Assembly: GCA_021324885.1 (NCBI GenBank)
Contig: JAJPIF010000024.1
Coordinates: forward strand, 62,001-126,000
DNA length: 64,000 bases
Origin: Pseudomonadota bacterium
GTDB lineage: Bacteria > Desulfobacterota > Binatia > Binatales > Binataceae
Direction of reading: 5' to 3'
Part shown: positions 28,374 through 38,428 of the stretch, in pieces
How the letters are laid out: every line of letters begins with the position of its first letter
How positions within the stretch are numbered: the stretch's first letter is position 1
Translations under genes and position numbers: made by a program
The notes under the pieces: generated by a model
Told to the model about the DNA's origin: nothing
The model's input: only the letters and a program-made list of their open reading frames with translations
Databases searched by the model: none

Positions 28374-28784
28374 ATGAATAAGAGCCGAAAGAGCGGGCTT
28401 CTGATCGCAAGCTGCGCAGTCATGGTTCTGGCCGCGGCCTATTTTGGCGCGGGCGCTTTGCGCGCGCGCCCGGCTGCCGTTTCAGCCGGAGATTACGCCG
28501 GCACGGTTACGCTGGATCCGGCTCTTTACCAGGGTCCGGCTCGCGACGCCTATCGCATCGCGCGGGAACGCCCCGAATTACTCGCGCAATTGCACTGCTA
28601 TTGCGGATGCGACCGATCGATGGGTCATAAAAACCTCCTCGACTGCTTTCGCGGCACTCACGCCGGCTATTGCGCGATATGCATAGGTGAAGCGATCGAC
28701 GCCGAACGGTTGCACGATGGCGGTACTCCGATGGATCAAATTCGCGATACGCTGCGCCAACGCTACAGCCGCCACGAGAGCTAG
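28374..28784 (+). CDS. PCYCGC-motif exported protein
   Basis: A 136-residue protein with an N-terminal hydrophobic anchor (LLIASCAVMVLAAAYFGAGAL) and the cysteine cluster LHCYCGCDRSMGHKNLLDCF, then GYCAICIGEA. This is the PCYCGC-type motif found in exported proteins of unknown function. Six cysteines could bind metal or form disulfides outside the cytoplasm. Starts 18 bases after the nrtR stop and is followed by a DedA gene 3 bases later, so it is probably part of the same transcript. Confidence 0.8.
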   Translation: MNKSRKSGLLIASCAVMVLAAAYFGAGALRARPAAVSAGDYAGTVTLDPALYQGPARDAYRIARERPELLAQLHCYCGCDRSMGHKNLLDCFRGTHAGYCAICIGEAIDAERLHDGGTPMDQIRDTLRQRYSRHES

Positions 28785-28787
28785 ATT

Positions 28788-29411
28788 TTGGTCGCCATCG
28801 TTTCCACATATCTCGAGCATTTCACTTATATCGGGATACTGGTTGTGCTGGTGCTGTGCGGTCTGGGACTGCCTGTTCCCGAGGACGCGGTATTGCTCAC
28901 CGGCGGTTTTCTGGCCCATCGCGGAATCGTCGAATACCCCGTAACGCTGGTAGTCTCATTCGTGGGAGTTATCACCGGCGACTGTTCGCTGTATTTTCTG
29001 GGGCGGCGCTTTGGCACCGGCCTGCTGCGTTATTTCGCCATTATTCATCCCGGTTCCAAAGGCGGCATCGCCCGGATGCAATCCTTTATGGATCGCCATG
29101 GTCATCGCGCGGTCTTCTATGGGCGGTTCCTGGCCGGATTGCGCGCGCTGGTCTATCTGAGCGCCGGTTCGCTGGGGGTGCCAATCTCGCGTTTCCTGAT
29201 GTACGATTTGCTGGGAGCCGTGATTTCCGTTCCGCTCGTGGTTTCGCTCGGTTATCTGTGCGGCGGTGAAATCGAGGAGATTCTCCGTTACCTGGGCGGC
29301 ATCCAGCGCGCCCTGCTCATCCTGGTTGTGCTGTCGGTGTTAATCTGGCTTATGCGTGTATTGGTGATGTCCAGACCGGTTGGAAAAAATCCGCAGGTGG
29401 AGGCTGAGTAG
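28788..29411 (+). CDS. DedA family membrane protein
   Basis: A 207-residue polytopic inner-membrane protein of the DedA/SNARE-associated family, involved in membrane homeostasis and undecaprenyl-phosphate or lipid flipping in other bacteria. Typical blocks are GLGLPVPEDAVLLTGGFLAHRG, GDCSLYFLGRRFGTG and the re-entrant motif HGHRAVFYGRFLAGLRALVYLSAGSLGV. TTG 28788 is the likely start, 3 bases after the PCYCGC stop. Confidence 0.88.
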   Translation: MVAIVSTYLEHFTYIGILVVLVLCGLGLPVPEDAVLLTGGFLAHRGIVEYPVTLVVSFVGVITGDCSLYFLGRRFGTGLLRYFAIIHPGSKGGIARMQSFMDRHGHRAVFYGRFLAGLRALVYLSAGSLGVPISRFLMYDLLGAVISVPLVVSLGYLCGGEIEEILRYLGGIQRALLILVVLSVLIWLMRVLVMSRPVGKNPQVEAE

Positions 29412-29492
29412 AGGCCCTGGGGGGCCAGGCGGAAAGGCTGCGACGGTGTTGGCCGCAACAATCAAGGAAAACGCCGCGGCAGGGAACCCGCA

Positions 29493-30959
29493 ATGGAACT
29501 GAGGTTTCCAGCTTTAAGTCTCAAAGCCAAGCTGCTGGTGATAATCATTGTACTGCTGGCCGCCACGCTCGGCGCGGTGGTCGTGATCAGCCTGCGCACG
29601 CAGCAGGCGATCGCGCATGCCGAGCAGAAAAACGTCAAGGATCTGGCCGGCGCTATCCAGATCAGCGTCCAGGAACTCACCGCGGTGGGCGCCACCGACC
29701 GCGACAGCCTGCAAAACTATGTCCGTAACCTGCACAACAGCGGTATCGAGGTTTCGATTGCTTCCAGCGAAAACCTGATCATCAACAGCTCCAACCCCAG
29801 GCTGATCGGAGCCTCGGTCAATCCCCGCACCAAGCAAATCATAATCAACGCACACTCCAGGTCCGACGCGCGCCGGCCTGCCCCCTACGACCTGGTTCCG
29901 AACAATCGTGAAACGACCGTTTACCTGATTCCGATCGTGGTCGAGGATCACCTGATGGGCTACGTGCAGGTGATTGCGAATTTCGGCGACTACACACAAC
30001 TGCTGAGTCAGGCGCGGGTGCGTCTGGTCACGCTGGCGCTGGTGATTTTCGCCGTCGGTATCGTGCTCTCCTACGCGCTGGCCGACCGCTACACGCGCCC
30101 GATCAAGGTGGTTACCTCTGCCGCCCAGAATATCGCCGCGCGCGGGCTGGAGCCGGTACCCGAGGTGCGCCGGCGCGACGAAATCGGACAATTGACCCGC
30201 AGCTTCAACGAGATGCTCGATCAGCTCCGGCATGCCCGCGAACGCGAGCATGAACTAAACCAGCTCGAACGCTTTACTGCTTTGGGTCAGTTGGCTGGTG
30301 GGCTGGCGCATGAAATCAAGAATCCGCTGCATTTCATCAGTCTGGCGGTGGACCAGATCCGATCGCGCTACGCCGGGCAGCTAAGCAACGAGAAGGAGAA
30401 CTTCCTGCGCCAGATTGCGATGATCAAAGGCGAGATCCATCGTCTGTCGGGACTGATCCAGAACTTTCTCCATTACGGAAAGCCAATCGAGATCCGCACC
30501 GCGCCCACCGATCTGCGCGCGATCGTAAACGACGTGCTGGCATTGTCGGAGTCGCGGCTGAAGAGCCAGCATATCGAGGTGGTGGAGGAAGACGGCGCGG
30601 GCCCGACGATACTCAACGTGGACGCGGAAAAAATTCGCACCTGCTTTCTTAACGTGGTTGCCAACGCCACCCAGGCGATGCCTGAGGGGGGAAGCCTCAG
30701 GATCGTGTTCGCGCGCAACAATGGATCCCTGCAGGTGAGCTTCGCCGATACCGGCGTAGGGATCGATCCGGAGGTGGCCAACCGCGTATTCGAGCCGTTT
30801 TTCACCACCAAGCGCGAAGGCATCGGTATCGGCCTGTTTTTGTCGAAATCAATCATGGAAAAGCACGGCGGCAACATCAGGATAGAGCCCAATTCGCCCC
30901 CGCCGGGCGCGGTGGTGACGTTTTCGTTTCCGCTCAACGGCGTCCGGCCGCAGGCATAA
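29493..30959 (+). CDS. Sensor histidine kinase
   Basis: A 488-residue membrane kinase. Order: TM1 (about 14-34), a periplasmic sensor segment (about 36-175), TM2 (about 178-196), HAMP (about 198-255), HisKA with His273 (GGLAHEIKNPLH), and HATPase with VVANATQAMP (N box) and a G1/G2 region (DTGVGIDPEV, GIGIGLFLSKS). The extracellular part has no cysteine or known cache motif that I can name, so the signal is unknown. The response regulator follows 6 bases later. Confidence 0.93.
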   Translation: MELRFPALSLKAKLLVIIIVLLAATLGAVVVISLRTQQAIAHAEQKNVKDLAGAIQISVQELTAVGATDRDSLQNYVRNLHNSGIEVSIASSENLIINSSNPRLIGASVNPRTKQIIINAHSRSDARRPAPYDLVPNNRETTVYLIPIVVEDHLMGYVQVIANFGDYTQLLSQARVRLVTLALVIFAVGIVLSYALADRYTRPIKVVTSAAQNIAARGLEPVPEVRRRDEIGQLTRSFNEMLDQLRHAREREHELNQLERFTALGQLAGGLAHEIKNPLHFISLAVDQIRSRYAGQLSNEKENFLRQIAMIKGEIHRLSGLIQNFLHYGKPIEIRTAPTDLRAIVNDVLALSESRLKSQHIEVVEEDGAGPTILNVDAEKIRTCFLNVVANATQAMPEGGSLRIVFARNNGSLQVSFADTGVGIDPEVANRVFEPFFTTKREGIGIGLFLSKSIMEKHGGNIRIEPNSPPPGAVVTFSFPLNGVRPQA

Positions 30960-30965
30960 CGCATC

Positions 30966-32381
30966 ATGAAAAAAGCTTCCGTACTGGTAGTTGAAGACAA
31001 CGATCTGGAACGCCAGATTACCGCCGAGATCCTGCGCGAGGAGGGCTTTGCCGTCGAGGAGGCGGCGAGCGGCAAGCGCGCGCTGGAACTGCTCACGCTC
31101 GGTTCTTTTGACGTCGTGCTCACCGACCTGGTGATGCCCGGAATGTCGGGCGAAGAGTTGCTCGCGACGATCCGTCCCAAATATCCGGCCACCCAGGTTG
31201 TGATGGTGACGGCGCACGGCACCATCGACAGCGCGGTCAAAGCGATGAAGGCGGGGGCGTTCTACTACCTGACCAAGCCCACCGATCGCGAGACCCTGGT
31301 GATGACCGCGCTTAAGGCCGCCGAACTCGCAAATCTGCAACAGGAAAATCTGCTGCTGCGCAGCCGCCTGGAGGGCAAGCTGCAAATCGAAGGGATCGTC
31401 GGCCAGGATCCGGCGATCGAGGAAGTGATCAAAATCGTGCGCAAGGTTGCTCCGTCCAACTCCACCGTTCTGATCGAAGGCGAGAGCGGGACAGGCAAGG
31501 AGATCATCGCGCGGTCGATCCATAAATTGTCGCCGCGGGCTGCGCGGCCGTTCGTAGCGATCAACTGCTCCGCCATCCCCGAAAATCTGATCGAAAACGA
31601 GCTGTTCGGCCATGAACGCGGCGCCTTCACCGGCGCCACCGAGCGCAAGATCGGCCTGATCGAGGCGGCTGACAAATCGACGCTCTTCCTCGACGAAATC
31701 GCCGATCTCGGGATCTCGTTGCAAGCCAAGCTGCTGCGAGTTCTGCAGGAAAAGGAAGTGCGGCGCGTGGGCGGCAACGAATCCTTTCATGTTGACGTGC
31801 GGCTGGTCGCTGCGACCAATCGCAATCTGGCCGAGGAAGTTGCCGAGCAGCGCTTTCGCGAGGATCTGTTTTACCGTGTCAACGTGGTGACCATCCAACT
31901 GCCGCCGCTGCGCTCGCGCCGCTCCGATATTCCGGTACTGGCCAATCATTTCCTGGCCAGGTACAGCCCCATGGCGGGTGGACGGGTGAAGGAAGTCAGC
32001 CGCGAAGCGATGGAAGTGCTGCTGGATTATTCATGGCCGGGTAATATCCGCCAACTGGAATCCGCCATCGAACGCGCCGTCCTGTTGTGCGACGGCGATC
32101 GGATCACCCCGCGCGATCTGCCGGCTGAAGTATTGGCGAAAAAATCGATTACGCGTCCGAACCTGGGAGAACGCGGTCGCGCCGAGCGTTTCGAAATCCC
32201 CGCCGAAGGAATCAATTTCGACAACCTCGAGCGCGATCTGATCATGCAGGCAATGGAGAAGGCCGATGGCGTAATCGCCAAGGCGGCGAAAATGCTCGGG
32301 ATGAGCTACCGGACCCTGCAATACCGTCTGGAAAAGTTCGGAGTCAAGAAGGGCGAATCCCGCGGTCTCGAATCAAAGTAA
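30966..32381 (+). CDS. Sigma-54-dependent response regulator (NtrC family)
   Basis: 471 residues: receiver domain with phospho-acceptor Asp54 (VLTDLVMPGMSG), sigma-54 AAA+ domain with Walker A GESGTGKE (172-179) and the sigma-54-contacting loop GAFTGA (219-224), and a Fis-type helix-turn-helix near the end (AAKMLGMSYRTLQYRLEKFG). It activates sigma-54 promoters when phosphorylated by the adjacent kinase. I found no convincing -24/-12 promoter beside it, so its targets are unknown. Confidence 0.94.
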   Translation: MKKASVLVVEDNDLERQITAEILREEGFAVEEAASGKRALELLTLGSFDVVLTDLVMPGMSGEELLATIRPKYPATQVVMVTAHGTIDSAVKAMKAGAFYYLTKPTDRETLVMTALKAAELANLQQENLLLRSRLEGKLQIEGIVGQDPAIEEVIKIVRKVAPSNSTVLIEGESGTGKEIIARSIHKLSPRAARPFVAINCSAIPENLIENELFGHERGAFTGATERKIGLIEAADKSTLFLDEIADLGISLQAKLLRVLQEKEVRRVGGNESFHVDVRLVAATNRNLAEEVAEQRFREDLFYRVNVVTIQLPPLRSRRSDIPVLANHFLARYSPMAGGRVKEVSREAMEVLLDYSWPGNIRQLESAIERAVLLCDGDRITPRDLPAEVLAKKSITRPNLGERGRAERFEIPAEGINFDNLERDLIMQAMEKADGVIAKAAKMLGMSYRTLQYRLEKFGVKKGESRGLESK

Positions 32382-32536
32382 GATCTTTTATGCCAGGCTC
32401 GTCGGATCGCTTGCACCGGCTTCCACCAAAAAAACGCCCGATCAGCGATAATTGATTCACATTCACTTGACCCTGGTGTCACAATGGCGGCATGCCCCGA
32501 AAAGGGAAACCCTCCAGGCAGTCAAGGAGAACGCCC

Positions 32537-32935
32537 ATGGCGGACGAAAGAAGTGCGTCCAGCAGAAGCGAGGAAAGAATGGCCGGCAGAAGCGAAGAAC
32601 AGCGACGACCATCGGGGACTCGCCATGAGCAACCGCATGCCGACGGCTCTGAGATAATCAATATGGCGTCAACCGCGGGGCTGATCGGCCTGGCGGCGTT
32701 GGTGGTCGAGCCCGAGCTGCTGATCCCGGTCGCCGCCGGAGCCGGACTGGTGTATGCCTCCAGGCTGCTGACCCCGCTTTTCGAGGCGGTGATGCGTCCC
32801 GCGATGAAAACCGTAATCAAAGCCGGATATGCGGTGGCGGCAGGCGCCAGCGAGATGGCGTCCGAGGTATCCGAGTCGATGCACGAGGCGGTCGCTGAAG
32901 CCAGAGCCGAGCATCAATCCGGTCACACGCCATGA
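32537..32935 (+). CDS. DUF5132-like membrane-associated protein
   Basis: A 132-residue protein beginning at ATG 32537 with AAGGAG 7 bases upstream; an ATG at 32492 is open but less supported. A charged, low-complexity N-terminus leads to one hydrophobic stretch (ASTAGLIGLAALVVEPELLIPVAAGAGLVYASRLL) and then PAMKTVIKAGYAVAAGASEMASEVSESMHEAVAEARAE, which resembles DUF5132. This group is thought to sit at the membrane; the function is unknown. Confidence 0.6.
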   Translation: MADERSASSRSEERMAGRSEEQRRPSGTRHEQPHADGSEIINMASTAGLIGLAALVVEPELLIPVAAGAGLVYASRLLTPLFEAVMRPAMKTVIKAGYAVAAGASEMASEVSESMHEAVAEARAEHQSGHTP

Positions 32936-33015
32936 CCGCCGCCGCGCTGCGCCAAGCCAAAACCGAATGACTGAGTGGCGGTTGGCTGAAACAACCGCTA
33001 TTCATTTTTTGCGGC

Positions 33016-34527
33016 TCACACTTTCTCCCAAGAGATGTTTTGCTCGTAGGCGTAAGCGGCGCGCAGCAGCGTGGCGTCTTCGAAATGGCGTCCGGTCAGC
33101 ATCAGTCCGACCGGCAACCCGTGCGACTTGGCGCACGGTACGTTGAGCGACGGATGGCCGGTCACGTCGAATGCCGCGGTGTTGTTGGCGACGTGCCATC
33201 CGCGCGCCAGACGGGTTTGCGGATCCAGCTTGGGTTCGTTCTTCAGCGCTTTGCTCGGCGTCGTCGGCATCGCGAGTATATCCACGCGCTGCAGTGCCCG
33301 ATCGTACTGAGCGCGCAGGTGCGTTCGCAGATTCTGGGCTTTGGCATAAATGCGCCCGTGGTAGCGGCGATTTAGATAGGTTCCGACCAGCAGATTGACT
33401 TTGAGCAGGCGCGGCATGTCGTTGGCGCGCAGCCGCAGGCGCCGGCCCATCTCCTCGGCCAGATGCTCGTTGTAAGGTCCGTCGATATGATGTACCAGGC
33501 CGTTGCCGCGCATCAGCGCCGCCATCCCCTGGGTCGTCACACCCGTCAAAAAACGCGCCGCCCGCCGATGCAGCGGGATCGAAATTTCCTCCACGTGCGC
33601 TCCCATCCCGGCCAACGCCTGGACCGCCCTGGTGACCGCCGCGTCAACATCGCGCTCCGAGGACTCCCAACCGAAACCTTCCTTCACCACTCCAATGCGC
33701 AGCCCGCTCACACCCTTGTCCAAACCCTGCGTATAGGAAAGACGAGCGTCGCGATTCCCCGTCGCCTGCGGGATCGGATCCGCGATCACTTCCAGCAGCA
33801 GCGCGACATCGGAGGCCTTGCGCGCCATCGGGCCGATATGATCGATGGTCGGATCGATTCCCAGGATGTTGGTGTAGGGCACCAGTCCGTGGGTGGGCTT
33901 CAGACCGACCACACCGCAGAACGAGGACGGAATGCGAATCGAGCCGCCCTGGTCGCCGCCGATTGTCAGGTCGATATCGTTATAATAGAGCGCGGAGCCC
34001 GAGCCGCCCGAAGAGCCGCCGGTGAGGTAGTCGCGGTTGTGCGGATTGAGCATCGGGCCGAAGGCGCTGCTGTCGCCGCTGCCGGAAAACGCCATGTCGT
34101 CCATGTTGAGTTTAGCGACGATTTCCGCGCCCTCATCCAGCATCCGGGTGACGATGGTGGCGTCGCGGTCCGGGATGTAGCCGTCGAGCAGCAGCGATCC
34201 GCAACTCATCGGAACGCCGGCGACCAGCACGCAGTCCTTCACGCCGACGCGCTTGCCGGCCAGCTTGCCGGTTTTGGCCCCCTTGACCGAGCATCGCCGC
34301 AGGATGGCGTTGAGCGGGTCCTCGTTCGGCCCCGGCCGGTAGCCGGGATCACGTTCATGGTATTTGAGCGGTAGAGCCGGTTGCGGCATCTGATCGATTT
34401 CGTCCAGCCCATGGACCATCGCCTCGATCATGGGCACAAAGTTGTCCAGTTCCTCGTCGGAAAGTTGAAGATGGTTAAGCGCGGCCAGTTCGATCAGCTC
34501 GGCGCGCCCTGGCGCTCGCAATGCCAT
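33016..34527 (-). CDS. Amidase (amidase signature family)
   Basis: A 503-residue hydrolase of amides. Its Ser-cisSer-Lys triad is visible: Lys in GKRVGVKDCV, the cis-Ser and nucleophile region in LTGGSSGGSGSAL and GGDQGGSIRIPSSFCGVVGLK. The N-terminus (LIELAALNHLQLSDEELDNFVPMIEAMVHGLDEIDQ) resembles a GatC-like helical segment, so it may be a stand-alone amidase with a fused gatekeeper. It stands alone on the minus strand between the plus-strand genes on either side, so no operon partner points to a substrate. A GatA role is less likely as no gatB or gatC is adjacent. Confidence 0.9.
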   Translation of the reverse strand: MALRAPGRAELIELAALNHLQLSDEELDNFVPMIEAMVHGLDEIDQMPQPALPLKYHERDPGYRPGPNEDPLNAILRRCSVKGAKTGKLAGKRVGVKDCVLVAGVPMSCGSLLLDGYIPDRDATIVTRMLDEGAEIVAKLNMDDMAFSGSGDSSAFGPMLNPHNRDYLTGGSSGGSGSALYYNDIDLTIGGDQGGSIRIPSSFCGVVGLKPTHGLVPYTNILGIDPTIDHIGPMARKASDVALLLEVIADPIPQATGNRDARLSYTQGLDKGVSGLRIGVVKEGFGWESSERDVDAAVTRAVQALAGMGAHVEEISIPLHRRAARFLTGVTTQGMAALMRGNGLVHHIDGPYNEHLAEEMGRRLRLRANDMPRLLKVNLLVGTYLNRRYHGRIYAKAQNLRTHLRAQYDRALQRVDILAMPTTPSKALKNEPKLDPQTRLARGWHVANNTAAFDVTGHPSLNVPCAKSHGLPVGLMLTGRHFEDATLLRAAYAYEQNISWEKV

Positions 34528-34685
34528 TGGCGGTTCCTCCCATCACGGGTGTTGCATCGATCCAGTCCGCGACCCTAGCGCCATGCGGGGGCGGGAATCC
34601 AGTGGCGCTTGCCGCGTCTGCATCTGGTGCGGGATAATACCCGAGCAAGTCCAACAGGTGCGAGAACAACAGGGAGGACGCCGGT

Positions 34686-36116
34686 ATGACCTCCGGTAAT
34701 CAATCTGCGTCGGCAGAGGTTCGTGCGCGCGTCAATCATCCGATTATCGACTCCGACGGCCATGCGGTGGAATTGGGGCGGGCGCTGTTCGAATGTATCG
34801 CTGAGGCCGGGGGCTCCACGATGGTCGACAAGCTGCGGCGGGTGATGCCGGCCAGTTTCGGCGGGCTTACTGATCAGCAGCGGCGCGAGCGCCGTCTGTG
34901 GCGCGGGCCATGGTGGGCGCTGCCGGCGGAGAACACGCTGGATTTGGCCACGGCGACATTCCCCAAGCTGCTGCACGAGCGTCTGGATGAGATCGGGCTT
35001 GATTTCACCGTTCTCTATCCCAGCATGGCGCTGGTGTTTCCCGATATCGAGGATGAGGAGGTGCGGCGCGCCGCCTGCCGCGGCGCCAACCTCTACTTCG
35101 CCCGCTATTTCGGCGAGTATCGCGACCGGATGGAGCCGGTGGCGACGATTCCCATGCATACGCCGGCTGAAGCGATCGAGGAGCTGCAATGGGCGGTCGG
35201 CACGATGGGCTTCAAGGCGGTGGTGATGCCCAGTTTCGTGCGCCGTCGGGTCCCGGCGCTGGGCGATTCGGAAGCGGCGCGGCGCGCGCTTTGGCTCGAT
35301 ACCTTCTGTATCGACAGCGAATACGATTACGATCCGGTGTGGGCCCGGTGCGTCGAGTTGAAGGTCGCGCCGACCTTCCATTCGCTGAGCATGGGGATCG
35401 GCTTTCGCGCGTCGATTTCCAATTACATGTACAATCATATCGGCCACTTCGCGGCGTCAGGCGAAGCCTTGTGCAAGGCGCTGTTCATGGGCGGGGTGAC
35501 GCGCCGTTTCCCCACCCTGAAGTTCGCCTTTCTTGAAGGGGGAGTGGCGTGGGGCGCCGGATTGTACGCCGACCTGATCGGCCATTGGGAAAAACGCAAC
35601 GTGCGCGACGTGCAGCGCTACAATCCGGCCCGGGTGGACCGCGAAATGTTCGTGGATCTGTTCCAGCGCTACGGCGGTAAGCTGGCGGACGAACGCTTCA
35701 AGTCACGCACGATGGTGCTGCCGGTTCCCGATCAGGGCATGGACGTGCGCGACCGCGACGACTGGTCGCAATGCGGTATCGAAAAGGCCGAGGACATCCG
35801 CGACCTGTTCATCCCGCATTTTTACTTCGGATGCGAAGCGGACGATCCGATGAATGCCACCGCGTTCGATACCAGGCGCAATCCCTTCGGCGCGCGCCTC
35901 AACGCGATTTTCAGCTCCGACATCGGCCATTGGGACGTGCCCGACATGCGTGAGGTAACGCACGAAGCCTATGAGATGGTCGAGAAGCGGCTTATCGGCG
36001 AGGACGACTTCCGCCGCTTCGTATTCGAAAATCCGGCCCGGATGTGGCTGGGAATGAACCCTGACTTCTTCAAGGGCACCGTCGTCGAAGCCGCTGCCAC
36101 CAAGCTGACAGGGTAA
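34686..36116 (+). CDS. Amidohydrolase family 2 metal-dependent hydrolase
   Basis: A 476-residue TIM-barrel metalloenzyme of the amidohydrolase_2 type. The N-terminal metal motif DxH reads PIIDSDGHAVEL, and the C-terminal acidic site is FSSDIGHWDVPDMR. Histidines in the barrel (ATIPMHTP, PTFHSLSM) complete the metal site. This family hydrolyses or decarboxylates carboxylated aromatic compounds. GGAGG precedes ATG 34686. It is the larger of two such enzymes in the window; the substrate is unknown. Confidence 0.85.
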   Translation: MTSGNQSASAEVRARVNHPIIDSDGHAVELGRALFECIAEAGGSTMVDKLRRVMPASFGGLTDQQRRERRLWRGPWWALPAENTLDLATATFPKLLHERLDEIGLDFTVLYPSMALVFPDIEDEEVRRAACRGANLYFARYFGEYRDRMEPVATIPMHTPAEAIEELQWAVGTMGFKAVVMPSFVRRRVPALGDSEAARRALWLDTFCIDSEYDYDPVWARCVELKVAPTFHSLSMGIGFRASISNYMYNHIGHFAASGEALCKALFMGGVTRRFPTLKFAFLEGGVAWGAGLYADLIGHWEKRNVRDVQRYNPARVDREMFVDLFQRYGGKLADERFKSRTMVLPVPDQGMDVRDRDDWSQCGIEKAEDIRDLFIPHFYFGCEADDPMNATAFDTRRNPFGARLNAIFSSDIGHWDVPDMREVTHEAYEMVEKRLIGEDDFRRFVFENPARMWLGMNPDFFKGTVVEAAATKLTG

Positions 36117-36250
36117 AATGAGGCTCACACTCCGGCGTCATTGTTCGCCGGATTTTTACGCCGGTGGTACGGACCGCCGTACCCGCAGGGTGGGATCGGA
36201 TTTTTCCCTGCACAATCCGACCATGCGTCAGCGCGTGAGGAGAAGCCGTC

Positions 36251-36868
36251 ATGATTGAGTTCTACACCTGGGCCACGCCGAATGGGACCAAGGTTTCGGT
36301 TACGCTCGAAGAGATGGGCATCCCGTACGATGTGCATCCGGTGAACCTCGGCAAAAATGAGCAGAAGACGCCCGAGTTTTTGGCGATCAATCCCAACGGG
36401 CGCATCCCCGCGGTCATCGATACGCAAGGGCCGGGCGGCAAACCGCTGACGGTATTCGAATCGGGCGCGATTATGATTTATCTGGCCGACAAGACGGGCA
36501 AGCTGATGCCGCGCGATCCGGTGCGGCGGATCGAAGCGATCCAGTGGCTGATGTTCCAGATGGCGGGGGTTGGTCCGATGTTCGGGCAGCTCGGATGGTT
36601 CAAGCGCAACGGCGCCGACAACCAGCAGGCGATCACGCGCTACACCGATGAATCGATTCGTCTGGCCGGTGTGCTCGAGCAGCGGCTGGGCGAAGCCGAA
36701 TACCTGGCCGGCGAATATTCCATCGCGGACATCGCGAATTTTACCTGGGTTGGCGTGCTGCCCTTCTTCAACCTGACGCTGGAGCGATGGCCCAATCTGC
36801 GCCGATGGCACGAAGCGATCGCCGCGCGCCCCGCCGTCCAGCGCGGACTCAAAGTGCCGAAGGTCTGA
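36251..36868 (+). CDS. Glutathione S-transferase
   Basis: A 205-residue cytosolic GST with N-terminal thioredoxin fold (MIEFYTWATPNGTKVSVTLEEMGIPYDVHPVNL) and helical C-terminal domain. The cis-proline and G-site stretch reads NPNGRIPAV, then ESGAIMIYLADKTGKLMP. The cluster resembles the YfcG/Ure2p-like bacterial GSTs. GGAG lies before ATG 36251. It detoxifies electrophiles or acts as a disulfide reductase. Confidence 0.9.
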   Translation: MIEFYTWATPNGTKVSVTLEEMGIPYDVHPVNLGKNEQKTPEFLAINPNGRIPAVIDTQGPGGKPLTVFESGAIMIYLADKTGKLMPRDPVRRIEAIQWLMFQMAGVGPMFGQLGWFKRNGADNQQAITRYTDESIRLAGVLEQRLGEAEYLAGEYSIADIANFTWVGVLPFFNLTLERWPNLRRWHEAIAARPAVQRGLKVPKV

Positions 36869-36883
36869 GCCTTGCCGCGGCCA

Positions 36884-37309
36884 ATGCCCGAGATAAAACT
36901 GGCGTCAAGCGACGATGAGATCAGGGCGTGCTCGTCCGTGATGCGCCAGCTCCGGACGCATATTGCCGAAGCGGATTTCCTGAAGCGGATCAGATTTCAG
37001 CAGCGCAGCGGATACCAGCTCTGTTATCTGACAGAGGAAAACACTGTGCGTTCGGTCGCAGGGTTCCGTTTTATCGAAAACCTGGCCAGCGGACGCGTGC
37101 TGTACGTGGACGATCTCGTGAGCGCTTGCGGCTCGCGTTCAAACGGCTATGGTCAGAAGGTGCTGGCGTGGCTGGTAGAGCAGGCCAAGGCAGCGGGTTG
37201 CGACACGCTGGAACTTGATTCCGGAGTGCAGCGCTTCGGCGCCCATCGATTCTACTTACGCAACCGCATGGATATCGTCAGCCATCATTTCAGGATGAAC
37301 TTGAAGTAG
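36884..37309 (+). CDS. GNAT family acetyltransferase
   Basis: About 141 residues from ATG 36884 (TTG 36872 is an alternative). The GNAT pyrophosphate loop is recognisable in SRSNGYGQKVLAWLVEQAKAAGC, with DDLVSACGSRSNGYG giving the strand before it and a C-terminal ELDSGVQRFGAHRFYLRNRM. It transfers acetyl groups to amines; the substrate is unknown. It follows the GST gene by 15 bases. Confidence 0.85.
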   Translation: MPEIKLASSDDEIRACSSVMRQLRTHIAEADFLKRIRFQQRSGYQLCYLTEENTVRSVAGFRFIENLASGRVLYVDDLVSACGSRSNGYGQKVLAWLVEQAKAAGCDTLELDSGVQRFGAHRFYLRNRMDIVSHHFRMNLK

Positions 37310-37397
37310 GAGCATTCCGCCGGGTGAGTCGTGGTGAAGGTCCTGGCAGGGTTCGATCCGGCGGCTGCGCTTTTGAATCGATGGCAGGGGAATCGTT

Positions 37398-38408
37398 ATG
37401 AGCAAGCAACCGTCGCTCGACCGGATTGTCGAACTTCAATTTCAGTTCGCGGCCTCCAAGGCGTTTCTGAGCGCCGTGGAACTGGGCGTGTTCACCGCCT
37501 TGTCCGAGGGGCCTTTGGATTACGAAACTTTGCGCGGCCGCCTGGGGCTCCATCCGCGCGCCGCACGCGACTTTTTCGATACGCTGGTGGCGCTCGGGGT
37601 GCTGGAGCGCGACGGGGAGCGATATGCGAACACCGAGGAAACCGGGTTTTACCTGGTGCGCGGCAAGCCTGACTACGCGGGCGGGCTGGCCGAGATGGTA
37701 AATGCGCGTTTGTATGGACATTGGGGAGCGCTCACCGAAGCTTTGCGGACGGGGACGCCGCAGAACGAAATCGCGGGCGCCAAAAATACTTTCGACGCGC
37801 TCTACAGCGATCCGCGACGGCTCAAGCTATTCCTCAGCGCGATGACCGGAGGCAGTCTGCCGGTTGCCAAAGCCATGGCGTCGAAATTTCCATGGCGCGA
37901 CTACCGCACTCTGATTGACGTCGGCACGGCGCAGGGGGCGCTGCCGGTGCAGATCGCGCTGGCGCATCCCCATCTGGCCTGCGGCGGATTCGACCTGCCG
38001 CCGGTAGGCCCGATTTTCGAACAATACGTCGCGTCATTCGGGCTTGAGCAACGCGTGCGCTTTTATCCGGGCGATTTCATGAAAGGATCCCTGCCCAACG
38101 CCGACGTTCTGGTGATGGGACACATCCTCCATGACTGGAATCTGGAGGAAAAAAAGATGCTGCTCAGGAAGGCATATGAGGCTCTGCCCGGGGGCGGTGC
38201 GCTGATCGTGTACGAGCATCTGATCGATGACGAGCGTCGCAGGAACCTGGGCGGTCTATTGATGAGTCTCAACATGCTGATCGAGACGCCCGGCGGCTTC
38301 GACTTCACCGGCGCGGATTGCATCCGATGGATGCGCGAAGCGGGCTTCAGTCAGACCCGCGTGGAGCATCTGAGCGGACCGCAGTCGATGGTGGTGGCAA
38401 TCAAATGA
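37398..38408 (+). CDS. SAM-dependent O-methyltransferase with N-terminal dimerisation domain
   Basis: A 336-residue enzyme of the plant-type/bacterial small-molecule O-methyltransferase family. An N-terminal winged-helix dimerisation domain ([46 protein letters not shown]) precedes a Rossmann domain whose SAM loop is [17 protein letters not shown], and the general base His is in [14 protein letters not shown]. It methylates a hydroxyl group of an unidentified small molecule, possibly a phenolic or tetrapyrrole-like compound. Confidence 0.9.
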   Translation: MSKQPSLDRIVELQFQFAASKAFLSAVELGVFTALSEGPLDYETLRGRLGLHPRAARDFFDTLVALGVLERDGERYANTEETGFYLVRGKPDYAGGLAEMVNARLYGHWGALTEALRTGTPQNEIAGAKNTFDALYSDPRRLKLFLSAMTGGSLPVAKAMASKFPWRDYRTLIDVGTAQGALPVQIALAHPHLACGGFDLPPVGPIFEQYVASFGLEQRVRFYPGDFMKGSLPNADVLVMGHILHDWNLEEKKMLLRKAYEALPGGGALIVYEHLIDDERRRNLGGLLMSLNMLIETPGGFDFTGADCIRWMREAGFSQTRVEHLSGPQSMVVAIK

Positions 38409-38428
38409 AAGCAGTCTTTCAGCTTCAA

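Noticed and set aside
33463-34374. 303-residue plus-strand frame opposite the amidase
   Set aside because: Antisense shadow of the amidase, rich in Arg/His with no recognisable domain.
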